A DNA stretch of 58,459 bases from Glycomyces sp. L485 (GCF_022548875.1 NZ_JAKZEW010000027.1:4595-63053), one strand, 5' to 3'. Counted from the stretch's first letter, positions 40,751 through 50,930 are shown. The notes: a model not told the origin generated them from the sequence alone. Numbers and translations are program-made.

Positions 40751-43700
40751 GTGTTGGCGTTCATCGGTGATGAAGAGTTCCATGAGACCCTGCCCGATAG
40801 GGAGGAGCTCTTCGCCGAAGCGGCCGGCCTCGCCGGAACCGACGAACCACTGGCCGGGCTGGTCGGGCTGTACTGGAGCCTCGTGGCCGACGACGACCTG
40901 GTCGGCCGCAGCGCCCAGCAGTTGTTCGACACCACCGCCCGCCACCGGAGCCTCGCGCTGCGCCGCGCGCCCGGAGAGGTCCGCCTCGAGATCGACTGCC
41001 CCTCCGACCCCGAAGGGCCCGACGCCGCCTCCAACACCCGCGTCGACATCGTCTGCGAGGACTCGCCGTTCCTTGTGGACTCCTTGACGGGCCTTTTCAA
41101 TAAGCACGGCATCGACGTCAGCGTCTTCGTCCACCCGATCGTCCCCGTCGAGCGAGACGAGGACGGCGAGCTCGTCGCCGCGCCCGCCGAGAACGGCGTG
41201 CCGGAGAGCTGGATGCACGTCGAGCTCCAGCGGGTGGCGGACAAGGAGTTCCTCCAGATGCTGGAGTCGGAGATCCTCGCGGTCCTCGACGACGTCAGCG
41301 TCTGCGTCAACGACTGGCAGGCGATGCGAGACAAGGCGCTCGGCATCGCCGCCGACCTCGACGGCAAGCCGCTGCCGGTCCCGCAGAAGGACATCGAGGA
41401 CACGATCGAGCTGCTGCGCTGGCTCGCCGACGGCAGGTTCACGTTCCTCGGATTCCGGCAGTACAGGCTCACCGGCTCCGGCCCCGACCGGGCGCTCACG
41501 CCGATCGAGGAGACCGGCCTCGGCCTGCTCGCCAAGGCGCCGGTCGCGCCGAGGCTCCTGTCGACGTTCAACGCCGACGCCCGCGCCCAGATTTCCACCA
41601 AGAGGCTGCTGGTCATCACCAAGTCCAACGCCCGGTCCACGGTCCATCGCACGTCCTTCATGGACTATATCGGCGTCAAGACCTTCGACGCGAGCGGCGA
41701 ACCCGACGGCGAGCTGCGCTTCCTCGGCCTGTTCACCTCCGCGGCCTACCTGTCGTCGGTCACGCGCATCCCGGTGGTGCGCCGCAAGGTCGAGGAGGTC
41801 ATCGAGCGCTCCGGCGTGACCTTGGCGTCGCACTCCGGCAAGGACCTCGTGACGGCCCTGGAGACCTACCCGAGGGACGAGCTGTTCCAGGCTCGCACCG
41901 ACGACCTGTACCGCACCGCGATGGGTGTGCTGCGCCTCGCCGGTCGGCGCCGCCTGCGACTGTTCCTGCGCCGCGACGTCTACGGCCGCTTCTGCTCGTG
42001 CCTGGTGTACCTGCCGCGCGATCGGTACAACACCGCCAACCGGATAAAGATCCAGGAGATCCTCAACCGGCGCCTCGGCGGCATCGGCGTCGACTACGAC
42101 ACACGTGTCACCGAGTCGGTCCTGGCGCGCCTGCACTTCGTCATCCGCATCGACCCGTACGCCGACGCAGAACCGGTCGACGTCGACTCGATCCAGGCCG
42201 AGCTGGCCGACGCGACCCGCTCGTGGGACGCCGACCTGGCGCTCCAGCTCGACCACCATGTCGGGGAGGGACAGGCCCGTAGCCTGTTCCGGACCTACTC
42301 CGAGGCCTACCCGGCCGCGTACAAGGCCGAGCACCCGCCGATCGACGCGGCCAAGGACATCGCGAAGCTGGAGATGCTCCACGAGTACGGCGACATGGAG
42401 CTCCAGCTGTTCCGCCGCGGCGGCGACGACGCCGACGTCCACTTCAAGATCTACTCCTTCGAGGACCCGATCGGGCTCTCCGAGGCGCTCCCGGTGCTGC
42501 GGAACCTCGGCGTCACGGTCGCCGAGGAGCGGCCGTACCACATCGCCCGCGCCGACGGCATGATCAACCTGCACGACTTCGGGATCACCCTGCCCGGGCG
42601 GGTCGCCGAGTCGGTTCCGCAGATGCGGGCGCGCTTTGAGAACTCCTTCCGCGCCGTGTGGTCCGGCGAGGCCGAGTCCGACCGGTTCAACGAGCTGGTC
42701 ATCGCCGCCGGTCTCACCTGGCGGCAGGTCGTCGTCCTCCGCGCGATGGCGAAGTACCTGCGCCAGTGCGGTTTCGTGTTCTCCCAGGACTTCATCGCCT
42801 CGACGCTCGGCGCCTACCCCGAGATCTCGGCCGACCTGGTGCGGCTGTTCGAGGCCCGGTTCGACCCGCGCGTAGGCGACGACCGGGACACCGCCGTCCA
42901 ACGCATCGACGAGGCGCTCGCCGCGGGGCTCACCGCCGTCCCGAGCCTGGACGCCGACCGGATCCTGCGGGCCTTCCTCACCCTGATCCGCTCGACGCTG
43001 CGCACCTCCTACTTCCAACGCGGCCCCGCTGGGCGCCCGAAGAAGCACGTGTCGTTCAAGTTCAACGCCCGCCAGATCGACTTCCTGCCCAAGCCTCGCC
43101 CCATGTTCGAGGTGTTCGTGTACTCCCCGGACTTCGAGGGCGTCCACATGCGGTACGGGAAGGTCGCCCGCGGCGGCCTGCGCTGGTCCGACCGCCGCGA
43201 GGACTTCCGCACCGAGATCCTCGGCCTGGTCAAGGCCCAGGAGGTCAAGAACACCGTCATCACTCCCGTCGGCGCCAAGGGCGGCTTCGTGCTCAAGCGC
43301 GGTCCCTTCCCCGACAGGACCGCCCTCCACGCCGAGGGCGTCGCCCGCTACCGCGAGTTCATCTCGGCCCTGCTGGACATAACCGACAACCGCGACGCGG
43401 ACAACACCGTCGTCCCGCCGCCGGGCGTCGTCCGTCACGACGGCGACGACCCGTACCTCGTCGTCGCCGCCGACAAGGGCACCGCCACGTTCTCCGACAT
43501 AGCCAACCAGGTCGCCGCCTCATACGGCTTCTGGCTCGGCGACGCCTTCGCCTCCGGCGGCTCGGTCGGCTACGACCACAAGAAGATGGGCATCACCGCG
43601 CGCGGCGCCTGGGAGTCGGTCAAGCGCCACTTCAGGGCCATCGGCGTCGACACGCAGACGCAGGACTTCACTGTCGTCGGCATCGGCGACATGTCCGGCG

Positions 43701-45574
43701 ACGTGTTCGGCAACGGCATGCTCCTGTCCGAGCACATCCGCCTCGTTGCCGCGTTCAACCACATGCACATCTTCATCGACCCGAACCCGGACGCCGCCAC
43801 CTCGTTCGACGAGCGCCGCCGCCTGTTCGAACTGCCGCGCTCGACGTGGACCGACTACGACGCCTCCCTCATCTCGCCCGGCGGCGGCGTGTGGGACCGC
43901 TCGGCGAAGTCCATCCCGGTCTCCGCCGAGGTCCGCGCCGCGCTCGGACTCGGCGAAGAGGTCGAGGACATGACGCCTCCCGAACTCATGAGCGCCATAC
44001 TCGAAGCACCGGTCGACCTGCTGTGGAACGGCGGCATCGGCACCTATGTCAAGGCCAGGCTCGAATCCCACGCGGCCGCCGGAGACAAGGCCAACGACGT
44101 GGTCCGCGTGAACGGCGCCGACCTGCGCTGCAAAGTCGTCGGCGAAGGCGGCAACCTCGGCCTCACCCAGCTGGGCCGCATCGAGTTCGCCCAGAACGGC
44201 GGGCGCCTCAACACCGACTTCATCGACAACTCCGCGGGCGTCGACACCTCTGACCACGAGGTCAACATCAAGATCCTGCTGCGCTCGGCGGCGCTGGCCG
44301 CGCGGATCGAGCCCGAGCGGCGCGACAAGCTGTTCATGGACATGGCCGACACCGTCGCCGACATGGTCCTCGGTGACAACTACGGCCAGAACATGGCTCT
44401 GGCCAACGCCTCTCATCTGGCCCCGCGGCTCTTCCCGGTCCATATCCGGCTCATGAAGTATCTGGAGAAGCGCGTCGGGCTCGACCGTGAGATCGAGGGC
44501 CTGCCCAGCGACAAGCAGCTCAAGGAGCGCATCGCCGCGGGCCAGGGCCTCACCAGCCCCGAACTGTCGGTGCTGCTGTCGTACGTGAAGATCTGGGCAA
44601 AGCGCGCCGTCCTCGACTCCGACCTGCCCGACGAGCCGTGGACGATGCCAGTCCTGCACGACTACTTCCCGAAGCCGCTGCGCAAGGCCTACGCCGACCT
44701 CATGGCCGAGCACCCGCTGCGCCGCGAGATCGTCACCACCGCCGTCGTCGGCGAGGCCGTCAACCGCGGCGGCACCACGTTCCTGTTCCGCATCTCCGAC
44801 GAGACCGGCGCCGACGTCGTCGACGTCATCCGCGCCTACGTCATCATCCGCGACGCATTCGGCCTGCCGGACCTGTGGCGGCGCATCGAGGCGCTCGACA
44901 ACCAGGTCCCGCATGCCGCGCAGATCTCGGCGCTGCTGGTGATCCGCCGCCTGCTCGACCGGGGCGTGCGCTGGCTCGTGCAGCACCGCCGCGGCCCGCT
45001 CGACGTCGCCGGAGAGATCGACCGGCTCCGGCCCGGCCTGGCCGTGCTCCAGCCGAAGCTGTCCGAGCTGCTCACCGACTCCGAGGCGGTCGGCTTCGAG
45101 CAGTTCTGCACCCAGCTCGCCGAGCAGGGCGTGCCCGCCGCGCTCGCCGTCGACGCCTCCTCGCCGATCTTCGGGTTCGGGCTGGTCGACGTCGTCGAAT
45201 GCTCGCGCATGCTGGGCGCCAACCTGGTCGAGACCGCGCAGGTCTACTACGGCATCGCCGCGCAGCTCCACGCCGACGAGATCCTCAACCAGATATCGGC
45301 GCTGCCCAGGCGCAACCGCTGGCAGACCCTGGCGCGTTCGGCGCTGCGGTACGACCTGTACAGTGCGCTCGCGGCGCTGACCGCCACGGCCCTGCACGCC
45401 AAGCCGGGCGCGCTGCCGAGCGAGGCGGTCGAGGTGTGGGCCGAGCGCAACGCCGTCGAGATCGGGCGCATTCTTGCCGCCGTTGACGAGGCCGAGCGGA
45501 GCGATGAGAAGCTCGCGGTCCTGTCCGTCGCACTGCGCCAGATCCGGAGCCTGGTCGAGACCGAGCTGGATTGA
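40751..45574 (+). CDS. gdh: NAD-specific glutamate dehydrogenase, large (180-kDa) type
   Basis: About 1607 aa. GTG 40751 is preferred because TGGAG lies 7 nt upstream and a TATTTT -10 is at 40693; GTG 40670, giving 1634 aa, is possible. It is a Bac_GDH-family enzyme that oxidatively deaminates glutamate to 2-oxoglutarate. The regulatory N-terminal two-thirds contain ACT-like segments (VDIVCEDSPFLVDSLTGLFN, RFTFLGFRQYRL). The catalytic domain carries GKVARGGLRWSDRREDFRTE, PVGAKGGFVLKRG with the catalytic lysine, and NAD-binding VGIGDMSGDVFGNGMLLS. It anaplerotically links nitrogen and carbon metabolism and is often phosphorylation- or GarA-controlled in actinobacteria. It is monocistronic. Confidence 0.94.
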   Translation: MLAFIGDEEFHETLPDREELFAEAAGLAGTDEPLAGLVGLYWSLVADDDLVGRSAQQLFDTTARHRSLALRRAPGEVRLEIDCPSDPEGPDAASNTRVDIVCEDSPFLVDSLTGLFNKHGIDVSVFVHPIVPVERDEDGELVAAPAENGVPESWMHVELQRVADKEFLQMLESEILAVLDDVSVCVNDWQAMRDKALGIAADLDGKPLPVPQKDIEDTIELLRWLADGRFTFLGFRQYRLTGSGPDRALTPIEETGLGLLAKAPVAPRLLSTFNADARAQISTKRLLVITKSNARSTVHRTSFMDYIGVKTFDASGEPDGELRFLGLFTSAAYLSSVTRIPVVRRKVEEVIERSGVTLASHSGKDLVTALETYPRDELFQARTDDLYRTAMGVLRLAGRRRLRLFLRRDVYGRFCSCLVYLPRDRYNTANRIKIQEILNRRLGGIGVDYDTRVTESVLARLHFVIRIDPYADAEPVDVDSIQAELADATRSWDADLALQLDHHVGEGQARSLFRTYSEAYPAAYKAEHPPIDAAKDIAKLEMLHEYGDMELQLFRRGGDDADVHFKIYSFEDPIGLSEALPVLRNLGVTVAEERPYHIARADGMINLHDFGITLPGRVAESVPQMRARFENSFRAVWSGEAESDRFNELVIAAGLTWRQVVVLRAMAKYLRQCGFVFSQDFIASTLGAYPEISADLVRLFEARFDPRVGDDRDTAVQRIDEALAAGLTAVPSLDADRILRAFLTLIRSTLRTSYFQRGPAGRPKKHVSFKFNARQIDFLPKPRPMFEVFVYSPDFEGVHMRYGKVARGGLRWSDRREDFRTEILGLVKAQEVKNTVITPVGAKGGFVLKRGPFPDRTALHAEGVARYREFISALLDITDNRDADNTVVPPPGVVRHDGDDPYLVVAADKGTATFSDIANQVAASYGFWLGDAFASGGSVGYDHKKMGITARGAWESVKRHFRAIGVDTQTQDFTVVGIGDMSGDVFGNGMLLSEHIRLVAAFNHMHIFIDPNPDAATSFDERRRLFELPRSTWTDYDASLISPGGGVWDRSAKSIPVSAEVRAALGLGEEVEDMTPPELMSAILEAPVDLLWNGGIGTYVKARLESHAAAGDKANDVVRVNGADLRCKVVGEGGNLGLTQLGRIEFAQNGGRLNTDFIDNSAGVDTSDHEVNIKILLRSAALAARIEPERRDKLFMDMADTVADMVLGDNYGQNMALANASHLAPRLFPVHIRLMKYLEKRVGLDREIEGLPSDKQLKERIAAGQGLTSPELSVLLSYVKIWAKRAVLDSDLPDEPWTMPVLHDYFPKPLRKAYADLMAEHPLRREIVTTAVVGEAVNRGGTTFLFRISDETGADVVDVIRAYVIIRDAFGLPDLWRRIEALDNQVPHAAQISALLVIRRLLDRGVRWLVQHRRGPLDVAGEIDRLRPGLAVLQPKLSELLTDSEAVGFEQFCTQLAEQGVPAALAVDASSPIFGFGLVDVVECSRMLGANLVETAQVYYGIAAQLHADEILNQISALPRRNRWQTLARSALRYDLYSALAALTATALHAKPGALPSEAVEVWAERNAVEIGRILAAVDEAERSDEKLAVLSVALRQIRSLVETELD

Positions 45575-45639
45575 ACGGACGCTGAGCGAACTGTGGACAA
45601 TGCCGGCTCGACCGGTGATTTCCGCGCCGGACCGTTCGG

Positions 45640-46650
45640 CTAAGTGATATCGCGCTTGGCGAACGACCAGGTGCCCAGCGCCGTGAACAGCAGGACGATC
45701 CCGCCGAGTAGCAGTCCGGCGTCGGTCGCGGTCAGCACCATGGTCTCGGGGAGCTCGCTGAGCCCGTTCCAGTGTTCGAGCGTCACTCGGCCCTCGATCC
45801 ACGCGCCGATCCACGTGTAGACCGACAGCAGTTCCGGAAACCTCATGTCGATGCCGAGGCGCACGAAGGTCACCAGCATCTCGCCGACGGTGAGGTAGCC
45901 GACGATGACGCCGCCGGCGATCGCGGTGTGGCGGCCCAGCATCGCCAGCGCCGAACCGAGCACGGTCATGCCCAGCGCGAGCACGCCGGTGCGGGTGAGC
46001 CGCTCCGAGGTGTCCCCCCACCAGGGCGCGTCGAGCGTCCCGGTGTCGCCGCGGACGGCGGCGGTCAGGTACAGCAGCCCGAACGCGAGCGCGAGCATCG
46101 CGACGACCGCGAGAGCGCAGACGGTCACGACGGCGCCGAGCTTCGCGCTCCACACCCGCATCCGGTTCGGATGCCACACCAGGAGGTTCGCGATGCCGCC
46201 GCTGGACCATTCGGCGCCGATCGTCGAGGCGGCCAGCAGCATCGCCAGCAGCCCGGTGACGATCCCGACGCCGATGAGCAGCACGACGCCTTCCTCGTGG
46301 AACTTGAATGTGTAGACGTAGATGAAGTCCTCGGCCCGGGCGTCGGCCCAGAAGACCTCGGAGCACGCCTGCTCGTGCGGCATGTCCTTGAACCACTCGT
46401 CGTCGGCGACCCAGCCGTACTCCGGGTGGCCCTCGAAGAACTGCTCGTCGTCGGCGCACGCCTCGTAGCGGGCGTTGACCTCGTCGGCCTGCGACTGGGC
46501 GAAGGCCAGGTCCGCCTCGCTCGGGCCGGTGCTGGAGTTGAACCACATGATGACGGTGAGCGCCAGCAGCCCGGCGACGGCGCAGATGCCGAAGATCAGG
46601 CTCAGGCGGCGGCGCGCGATGCGGTGAAGTTCGGCTTTGAACAGGTTCAT
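45640..46650 (-). CDS. ABC-2 type transporter permease
   Basis: A 336-aa protein from ATG 46650, overlapping the ATPase stop (ATGA). Six helices are predicted: one near residues 17-37 (IFGICAVAGLLALTVIMWF), then an unusually long acidic extracytoplasmic loop of about 70 residues (DEVNARYEACADDEQFFEGHPEYGWVADDEW), then five more, the first containing VVLLIGVGIVTGLLAMLLAAS. AEWSSGGIANLLVWHP is the ABC-2 permease signature. It works with the adjacent ATPase to export an unknown substrate. The paired Cys in the loop (CADD, QACSE) could form a disulphide. Confidence 0.88.
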   Translation of the reverse strand: MNLFKAELHRIARRRLSLIFGICAVAGLLALTVIMWFNSSTGPSEADLAFAQSQADEVNARYEACADDEQFFEGHPEYGWVADDEWFKDMPHEQACSEVFWADARAEDFIYVYTFKFHEEGVVLLIGVGIVTGLLAMLLAASTIGAEWSSGGIANLLVWHPNRMRVWSAKLGAVVTVCALAVVAMLALAFGLLYLTAAVRGDTGTLDAPWWGDTSERLTRTGVLALGMTVLGSALAMLGRHTAIAGGVIVGYLTVGEMLVTFVRLGIDMRFPELLSVYTWIGAWIEGRVTLEHWNGLSELPETMVLTATDAGLLLGGIVLLFTALGTWSFAKRDIT

Positions 46651-47672
46651 CGTCGGTCGCCTCCCGTGGCGGTCTCGAGGGCGGCTTCGGCGGCGGCGAC
46701 CGGAGCGGCGGTCTGTCCGACTTGGACGGGCTGCCCGGCCTGCGGAGTGGTCCCGGTGAGCTCCAGGAACACCGATTCGAGGTTCTTGGTCTCGGTGGTG
46801 AGCTCGGAGAGGTAGATCCCGGCGTCGGCGAGGGTCTTGGTGACCCACGAGGCCTCGTGCGCTCCTGTGACCAGCAGCCGCTCCTTCTCGGCGGTGACCG
46901 TGACGCCGCCTCCGGCGGCCTGGAGCGCCTCGACGGCGTCGCGGATCCGGCCGGCGTCGTCGAAGCGGACGCTCAGCTGCGAGCCGGAGTGGCCGGCGAT
47001 GATGTCGGCGACCCTGCCGTCGACGATGCGCCGTCCCCTGGAGACGATCGTCATCGAGTCGCACAGCAGCTGCACCTCGGACAGCAGGTGCGAGCTGACG
47101 ACCACGGTGACGCCCTGCTCGTGTGCGAGCCACTGGAGCAGGGACCGCATGTGGTGAATCCCGGCCGGGTCGAGGCCGTTGGCCGGCTCGTCGAGGATGA
47201 GCAGCTCGGGCTGTTTGAGCAGCGCCTGCCCGACGGCGAGGCGTTGGCGCATGCCGAGCGAGTAGCCCTTGACCGACTGCTTGGCCTGGTCGCGCAGTCC
47301 GACCTGCTCGAGGACCTCGTCGACCCGCTTGGGCGGGACGCCGACGCTCTCGGCCAGCAGCTGGAGGGTGAGCCGCCCCGAGAAGTGCTTGAAGAACTGC
47401 GGCGACTCCACGACGGCGCCGACGCGTGCGGTGACGTGCGGCAGGCGCTTGGGGACCTCTTCGCCGAAGATCCGCATGGCGCCGCCGTCGGTGGCGATGA
47501 GGCCCAGCAGCGCGCGGAGCGTCGTGGTCTTGCCCGATCCGTTGGGGCCCAGGAATCCGTGGACCTGTCCTGCTGCGACCTCCATGTCGAGGCCGTCCAA
47601 AGCGTTGTGCGGCTGGCGCATGAGACGTCGATACGTCTTGCGCAGACCCGATATCTCTATGACTGGGGGCAT
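46647..47672 (-). CDS. ABC transporter ATP-binding protein
   Basis: A 341-aa ATPase. Walker A is GPNGSGKTTT, the signature is YSLGMRQRL, Walker B is LLILDEPANGLD, and the H-loop is SSHLLSEV. The C-terminal extension (after about residue 220) includes the usual beta-domain of drug/bacteriocin exporters and a Thr/Ala/Gln-rich tail. It is coupled to the permease gene. Its promoter region contains a 13-bp palindrome, so it is probably under a local repressor not encoded here. Confidence 0.93.
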   Translation of the reverse strand: MPPVIEISGLRKTYRRLMRQPHNALDGLDMEVAAGQVHGFLGPNGSGKTTTLRALLGLIATDGGAMRIFGEEVPKRLPHVTARVGAVVESPQFFKHFSGRLTLQLLAESVGVPPKRVDEVLEQVGLRDQAKQSVKGYSLGMRQRLAVGQALLKQPELLILDEPANGLDPAGIHHMRSLLQWLAHEQGVTVVVSSHLLSEVQLLCDSMTIVSRGRRIVDGRVADIIAGHSGSQLSVRFDDAGRIRDAVEALQAAGGGVTVTAEKERLLVTGAHEASWVTKTLADAGIYLSELTTETKNLESVFLELTGTTPQAGQPVQVGQTAAPVAAAEAALETATGGDRR

Positions 47673-47719
47673 GGACTCGCTTTCGTGAACGGAGCAAGCG
47701 GGTGGCCAGGAGAACTCCG

Positions 47720-47748
47720 ATAATATACCCGGTATAGTGTCGCGTCAC
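47720..47748 (-). promoter_or_regulatory. Promoter of the ABC exporter with palindromic operator in the spacer
   Basis: On the minus strand: GTGACG (47748-47743), 17 nt, TATTAT (47725-47720). The palindrome TATACC-C-GGTATA (47724-47736) overlaps the -10 and spacer. A repressor dimer there would occlude RNA polymerase. TATAGT on the plus strand could serve the divergent ATPase gene. Confidence 0.5.
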
Positions 47749-47803
47749 CGGCCGCCCCGCCCGCACGCGTGCCGACCGATCGGCCGCGTGGTTTCATTGA
47801 CCC

Positions 47804-48595
47804 GTGGCTCAGTCTGAACGCGTCCTCGACCTGTCCGGCGTCACCGTCCGACGCGGCAACAACCAGCTCATCGACGGCATCGACTGGCAGGTCGATGCCG
47901 ACCAGCGCTGGGTGGTCCTCGGCCCCAACGGAGCGGGGAAGACGACGCTGCTCAACATTGCGGCAGCCCGCAACCATCCCACCTCCGGCGCCGTCGACAT
48001 CCTCGGCCAGCGCCTCGGCCGCATCGACGTGTTCGAACTGCGGCCCCTCATCGGCCTGACGACCACCCAGATCGCGGATTCCATCCCGAACGACGAGACC
48101 GCGCTCGACGTCGTCCGCACCGCCGCCTGGGGACGCGTCGGCCGCTGGCACGAGGACTACGACGACCTCGACGACGACCGCGCCATGTCGCTGCTGCGTT
48201 GGCTCGGCGTCGCCGCCCTCGCAGATCGCCTCTTCGGCACCCTCTCCGAAGGCGAGCGCAAGCGCGTCCAGATCGCACGCGCCCTCATGACCGACCCCGA
48301 ACTCCTCCTCCTCGACGAGCCCGCCGCCGGACTCGACCTCGGCGCCCGCGAAGCGCTCGTCGCGACCCTCTCCGGGCTCGCAAAGGACACCGCGGCACCG
48401 GCGACGGTCCTGGTGACGCACCACGTCGAGGAGATCCCGCCGGGGTTCACGCACGCCCTGATCCTCTCGGCCGGCGCCGTGGTCGCCGCGGGCCCCATCG
48501 GCGAAGCGCTCACCTCCGCCACGCTCTCCAAGGCCTTCGGGCTCCCGCTCACCTTGACCGCCAACGGAAGCCGCTACACCGCGGTCGCTGCCTGA
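47804..48595 (+). CDS. Stand-alone ABC ATPase (ModF/YlmA-like)
   Basis: A 263-aa protein from GTG 47804. Walker A is GPNGAGKTTLL, the signature is LSEGERKRVQIARAL, Walker B is LLLLDEPAAGLD, and the H-loop is VTHHVEEIPPGFTHAL. The IPPGFTHALIL and SIPNDETALDVVRTAAWG segments match orphan ATPases related to E. coli ModF. No permease is adjacent, so it probably does not drive transport directly. It is divergent from the ABC exporter operon. Confidence 0.88.
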   Translation: MAQSERVLDLSGVTVRRGNNQLIDGIDWQVDADQRWVVLGPNGAGKTTLLNIAAARNHPTSGAVDILGQRLGRIDVFELRPLIGLTTTQIADSIPNDETALDVVRTAAWGRVGRWHEDYDDLDDDRAMSLLRWLGVAALADRLFGTLSEGERKRVQIARALMTDPELLLLDEPAAGLDLGAREALVATLSGLAKDTAAPATVLVTHHVEEIPPGFTHALILSAGAVVAAGPIGEALTSATLSKAFGLPLTLTANGSRYTAVAA

Positions 48596-48643
48596 CCATG
48601 CTCGAATTAGCGACTCCCGCATGCCTCGGATACGCTGATTCCC

Positions 48644-50023
48644 GTGAGATTTCGGTGGTGGCGAACCTCGGGCCTGCTCGCGGTCTCGTCGGTCGCGCTG
48701 GTGTACCTCGCCGGCGTCACGCAGCTCGGCGAGGCCGAGGCGGAGCCTGTCGAGGCCGTGCCCGCGGTCGCCCATGACGTCGACGAGCAGGTCCTCGCCC
48801 TCCAAGCCGACTCACCGGCCGTCGGCGCCGACCTCGATGCGGCCCTCGCGGCCGCCCTCGGCGACGCCGAACTCGCGGCCGAGCTGGTAGCAGCCGTGCC
48901 CGACCCCGACGGCGGTGAGCTGTCCGCGGCGCTGGCGGTCCTCGACGAGGCCTCGGGCGACCTCGACCCGGTCGAGGTCGGCGCTTTCTTCGACGAGGTG
49001 GGGGAGGAGAACACGGCCTGGCTGTCGGTGCTCTACCCCTCGGTCGTCGCCTATCTGCCGGGCGCGCCGTTCGAGGCGCGCATCACCGCGAACAAGCTCG
49101 TCATCGAGGCCGCCACGCGGGCCTCCACCGAGTTCGCCTCGCCCGACCGGCCCTGGACCGAGGTCTCCGACCGCCCGCCGCGCGACGAGCTGGCGGAGCT
49201 GGACGGTTCGGACCGCGAGTTCATCTCCCTCGACCCGTACAACAACGCCGGTGGCGGCTCGTGGATCGAGGTCCTCGGCGACCTGGAGACCGCCGAGGCG
49301 GTGACGGTGCTGGTTCCGGGCGGTTCGGCCGAGTTGTCGAGCGCGAACTTCAACCTCTACTACAACCGGGCCGAGACCTTCGTCGACGCCGCCGACGGCG
49401 AGCTCGCGGTCGTGGTGTGGGCGGGCGCGTCCTGGCCGTCGGGCTGGATCGAGGAGTCGTGGGCGTCCTGGTCGCAGGTCGCCGCCGAGAACCTCGCGTC
49501 ATTCACCTTCGACCTGCGAGCCCAGGTCGGCTCGGGCGTCCCGATCACCCTCGCCGGGCACTCGTACGGCGGGGCGGTCATCGGCCTGGCCGAGACGAAC
49601 GACGTCGTCGCCGACCGGGTCCTGCACATCGCCTCGGCCGGGATGGGCTACGACGTGTACCGGCCGGAGGATTTGAGCGAGCCGTGCCGGCCGCGCTATT
49701 CGATCACCGCGCCGGGCGACCCGATCTCGTATGTGCAGGGCATGCCGTACGTGCCGCTGCTGGGGCACGGCGCCGACCCCGACGACTTCCCCGGGACGCT
49801 CAAGCTCTCCACCGGGAGCCTGCCCGACAGCCCCGAAGCGGTCGACGACTACGGCGTGAGCCTCGTCGAGCGCGGCATCTCGGGCAAGGACGTGGAGGGC
49901 GTCCACTCGCATTCGGAGGTCTTCTACCCCGAGTCGGACTCGTGGGACAACATCCTGGCGGTGCTGCTCGGCGGCGAGCCGGAACCGGCCGACGACCAGC
50001 CGGCTCCGATCCCCGGTTGTTAG
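48644..50023 (+). CDS. Secreted alpha/beta-hydrolase (DUF1023-like)
   Basis: A 459-aa protein from GTG 48644. An N-terminal signal or anchor segment ([21 protein letters not shown]) is followed by an Ala/Glu/Asp-rich helical region of about 120 residues. The hydrolase domain then has VTVLVPGG, the nucleophile elbow GHSYGG and [14 protein letters not shown] with the probable acid, ending with HSHSEVFYP carrying the probable catalytic His. The domain layout fits the DUF1023/actinobacterial extracellular hydrolase group. The substrate is unknown. The gene ends 4 bp inside the convergent lipB coding region. Confidence 0.82.
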   Translation: MRFRWWRTSGLLAVSSVALVYLAGVTQLGEAEAEPVEAVPAVAHDVDEQVLALQADSPAVGADLDAALAAALGDAELAAELVAAVPDPDGGELSAALAVLDEASGDLDPVEVGAFFDEVGEENTAWLSVLYPSVVAYLPGAPFEARITANKLVIEAATRASTEFASPDRPWTEVSDRPPRDELAELDGSDREFISLDPYNNAGGGSWIEVLGDLETAEAVTVLVPGGSAELSSANFNLYYNRAETFVDAADGELAVVVWAGASWPSGWIEESWASWSQVAAENLASFTFDLRAQVGSGVPITLAGHSYGGAVIGLAETNDVVADRVLHIASAGMGYDVYRPEDLSEPCRPRYSITAPGDPISYVQGMPYVPLLGHGADPDDFPGTLKLSTGSLPDSPEAVDDYGVSLVERGISGKDVEGVHSHSEVFYPESDSWDNILAVLLGGEPEPADDQPAPIPGC

Positions 50024-50673
50024 GGCTCCAACAAGAGCGCCAGGTGCTTCTCGACCACCGGCGTGACCTCTTCGACGGTGACCTCGCGGCCGAGCTCGGC
50101 CGACAGGCTCGTGACGTCGGCGTCGGTGATCGCGCACGGCGCGATCCGGTCCCAGGCGGTCATGTCAGGGTCGCAGTTGAGCGCGAAGCCGTGCATGGTC
50201 GTCGCCCACCGCACGCGCACGCCGATCGCGCAGATCTTGCGCTCGGGGCCGCGATCGTCGGCCGGGAGCCACACGCCGGTGCGGTCCCGCAGCCGTCCTC
50301 TCGCCGAGGTCACGCCGAACTCATGGCAGACGGCGCTGATCATGTCCTCCATGCGCCGCACGTAGGCGACGACATCGACCTTGTTGCGGAGCTTCATGAT
50401 CGGGTAGCCGACGAGCTGCCCGGGCCCGTGCCAGGTGATCTGGCCGCCCCGGTCGACCGTGACGACGGGGGTGCCGTCCTGCGGCAGCGCCCACGTCTCG
50501 GTGCGCCTCCCGGCGGTGTAGACGCTCGGGTGCTGGAGCAGCAGGACGGTGTCGCCGATCTCGTCGTCGATGCGCCGCTGCTGGAGCTCCTTCTGATAGT
50601 CCCAGGCCTCCTGGTACTCGACCAGTCCTCGCTGCTCGACGGTGATCTGCTGGGTCTCCACTGGCACGGTCAT
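50020..50673 (-). CDS. lipB: Octanoyltransferase (lipoate biosynthesis)
   Basis: A 217-aa enzyme transferring octanoyl from ACP to lipoyl domains. Start at ATG 50673 (MTVPVETQQ); upstream in-frame codons are less plausible. Active-site residues are Lys146 (PERKICAIG) and Cys180 (RIAPCAITD), as in the characterised mycobacterial enzyme. [28 protein letters not shown] and [10 protein letters not shown] are family blocks. LipA, usually adjacent, is not in the window. It overlaps the hydrolase gene tail to tail by 4 bp. Confidence 0.95.
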   Translation of the reverse strand: MTVPVETQQITVEQRGLVEYQEAWDYQKELQQRRIDDEIGDTVLLLQHPSVYTAGRRTETWALPQDGTPVVTVDRGGQITWHGPGQLVGYPIMKLRNKVDVVAYVRRMEDMISAVCHEFGVTSARGRLRDRTGVWLPADDRGPERKICAIGVRVRWATTMHGFALNCDPDMTAWDRIAPCAITDADVTSLSAELGREVTVEEVTPVVEKHLALLLEP

Positions 50674-50757
50674 GGCATCGACACTAATCGGCCCTCCGCC
50701 GCTGTACAACGTCAGCTGCGCAACTCACCGATGTCCCGCGAAAGTCGCCCTCATTGA

Positions 50758-50780
50758 GAACATAACGGTTCGGCTACTAT
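50758..50780 (+). promoter_or_regulatory. Promoter giving a probable leaderless transcript
   Basis: A TACTAT -10 (50775-50780) ends 8 nt before ATG 50789. The -35 is less clear; CATTGA at 17 nt spacing or TTGAGA at 15 nt would serve. The expected start point falls at or next to the ATG. The region also contains GAGAACATAA, identical to part of the ROK operator at 27.3 kb. Confidence 0.5.
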
Positions 50781-50788
50781 GTGGCGTC

Positions 50789-50830
50789 ATGACGGCGCGT
50801 ATGTGTGTCTGTGTGGTTGCGGCATCGTAG
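50789..50830 (+). CDS. 13-aa Cys-containing leader peptide ahead of the TRAP transporter
   Basis: The short ORF MTARMCVCVVAAS runs from ATG 50789 to TAG 50828-50830. It has two Cys and a hydrophobic Val-rich end, and the promoter position implies leaderless translation. Short leaderless Cys-containing ORFs are known upstream of sulfur-related genes in actinobacteria, where ribosome stalling controls expression. Here it precedes the TAXI-TRAP genes by 100 bp. A GCACG/CGTGC hairpin follows it. That it regulates the transporter is inference. Confidence 0.5.
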   Translation: MTARMCVCVVAAS

Positions 50831-50930
50831 AGTGCTTTCATCCCCGCACAGTGAAGCCATCGAACCGCTGTGTTGCACGGCCCGTGCCCGCTCCGATGCG
50901 GTGCATACATTTCAATGAATGGAGAAAGAG

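Noticed and set aside
43520-46546. A 1008-codon minus-strand ORF across gdh and the ABC permease
   Set aside because: It is antisense to the 3' part of gdh, whose protein is clearly recognisable, and crosses the permease in a different frame from the real one. Long shadow frames are expected at this GC content.
50020-50023. 4-bp tail-to-tail overlap of the hydrolase and lipB genes as a regulatory antisense element
   Set aside because: Such short convergent overlaps are common in dense actinobacterial genomes; nothing else suggests regulation.
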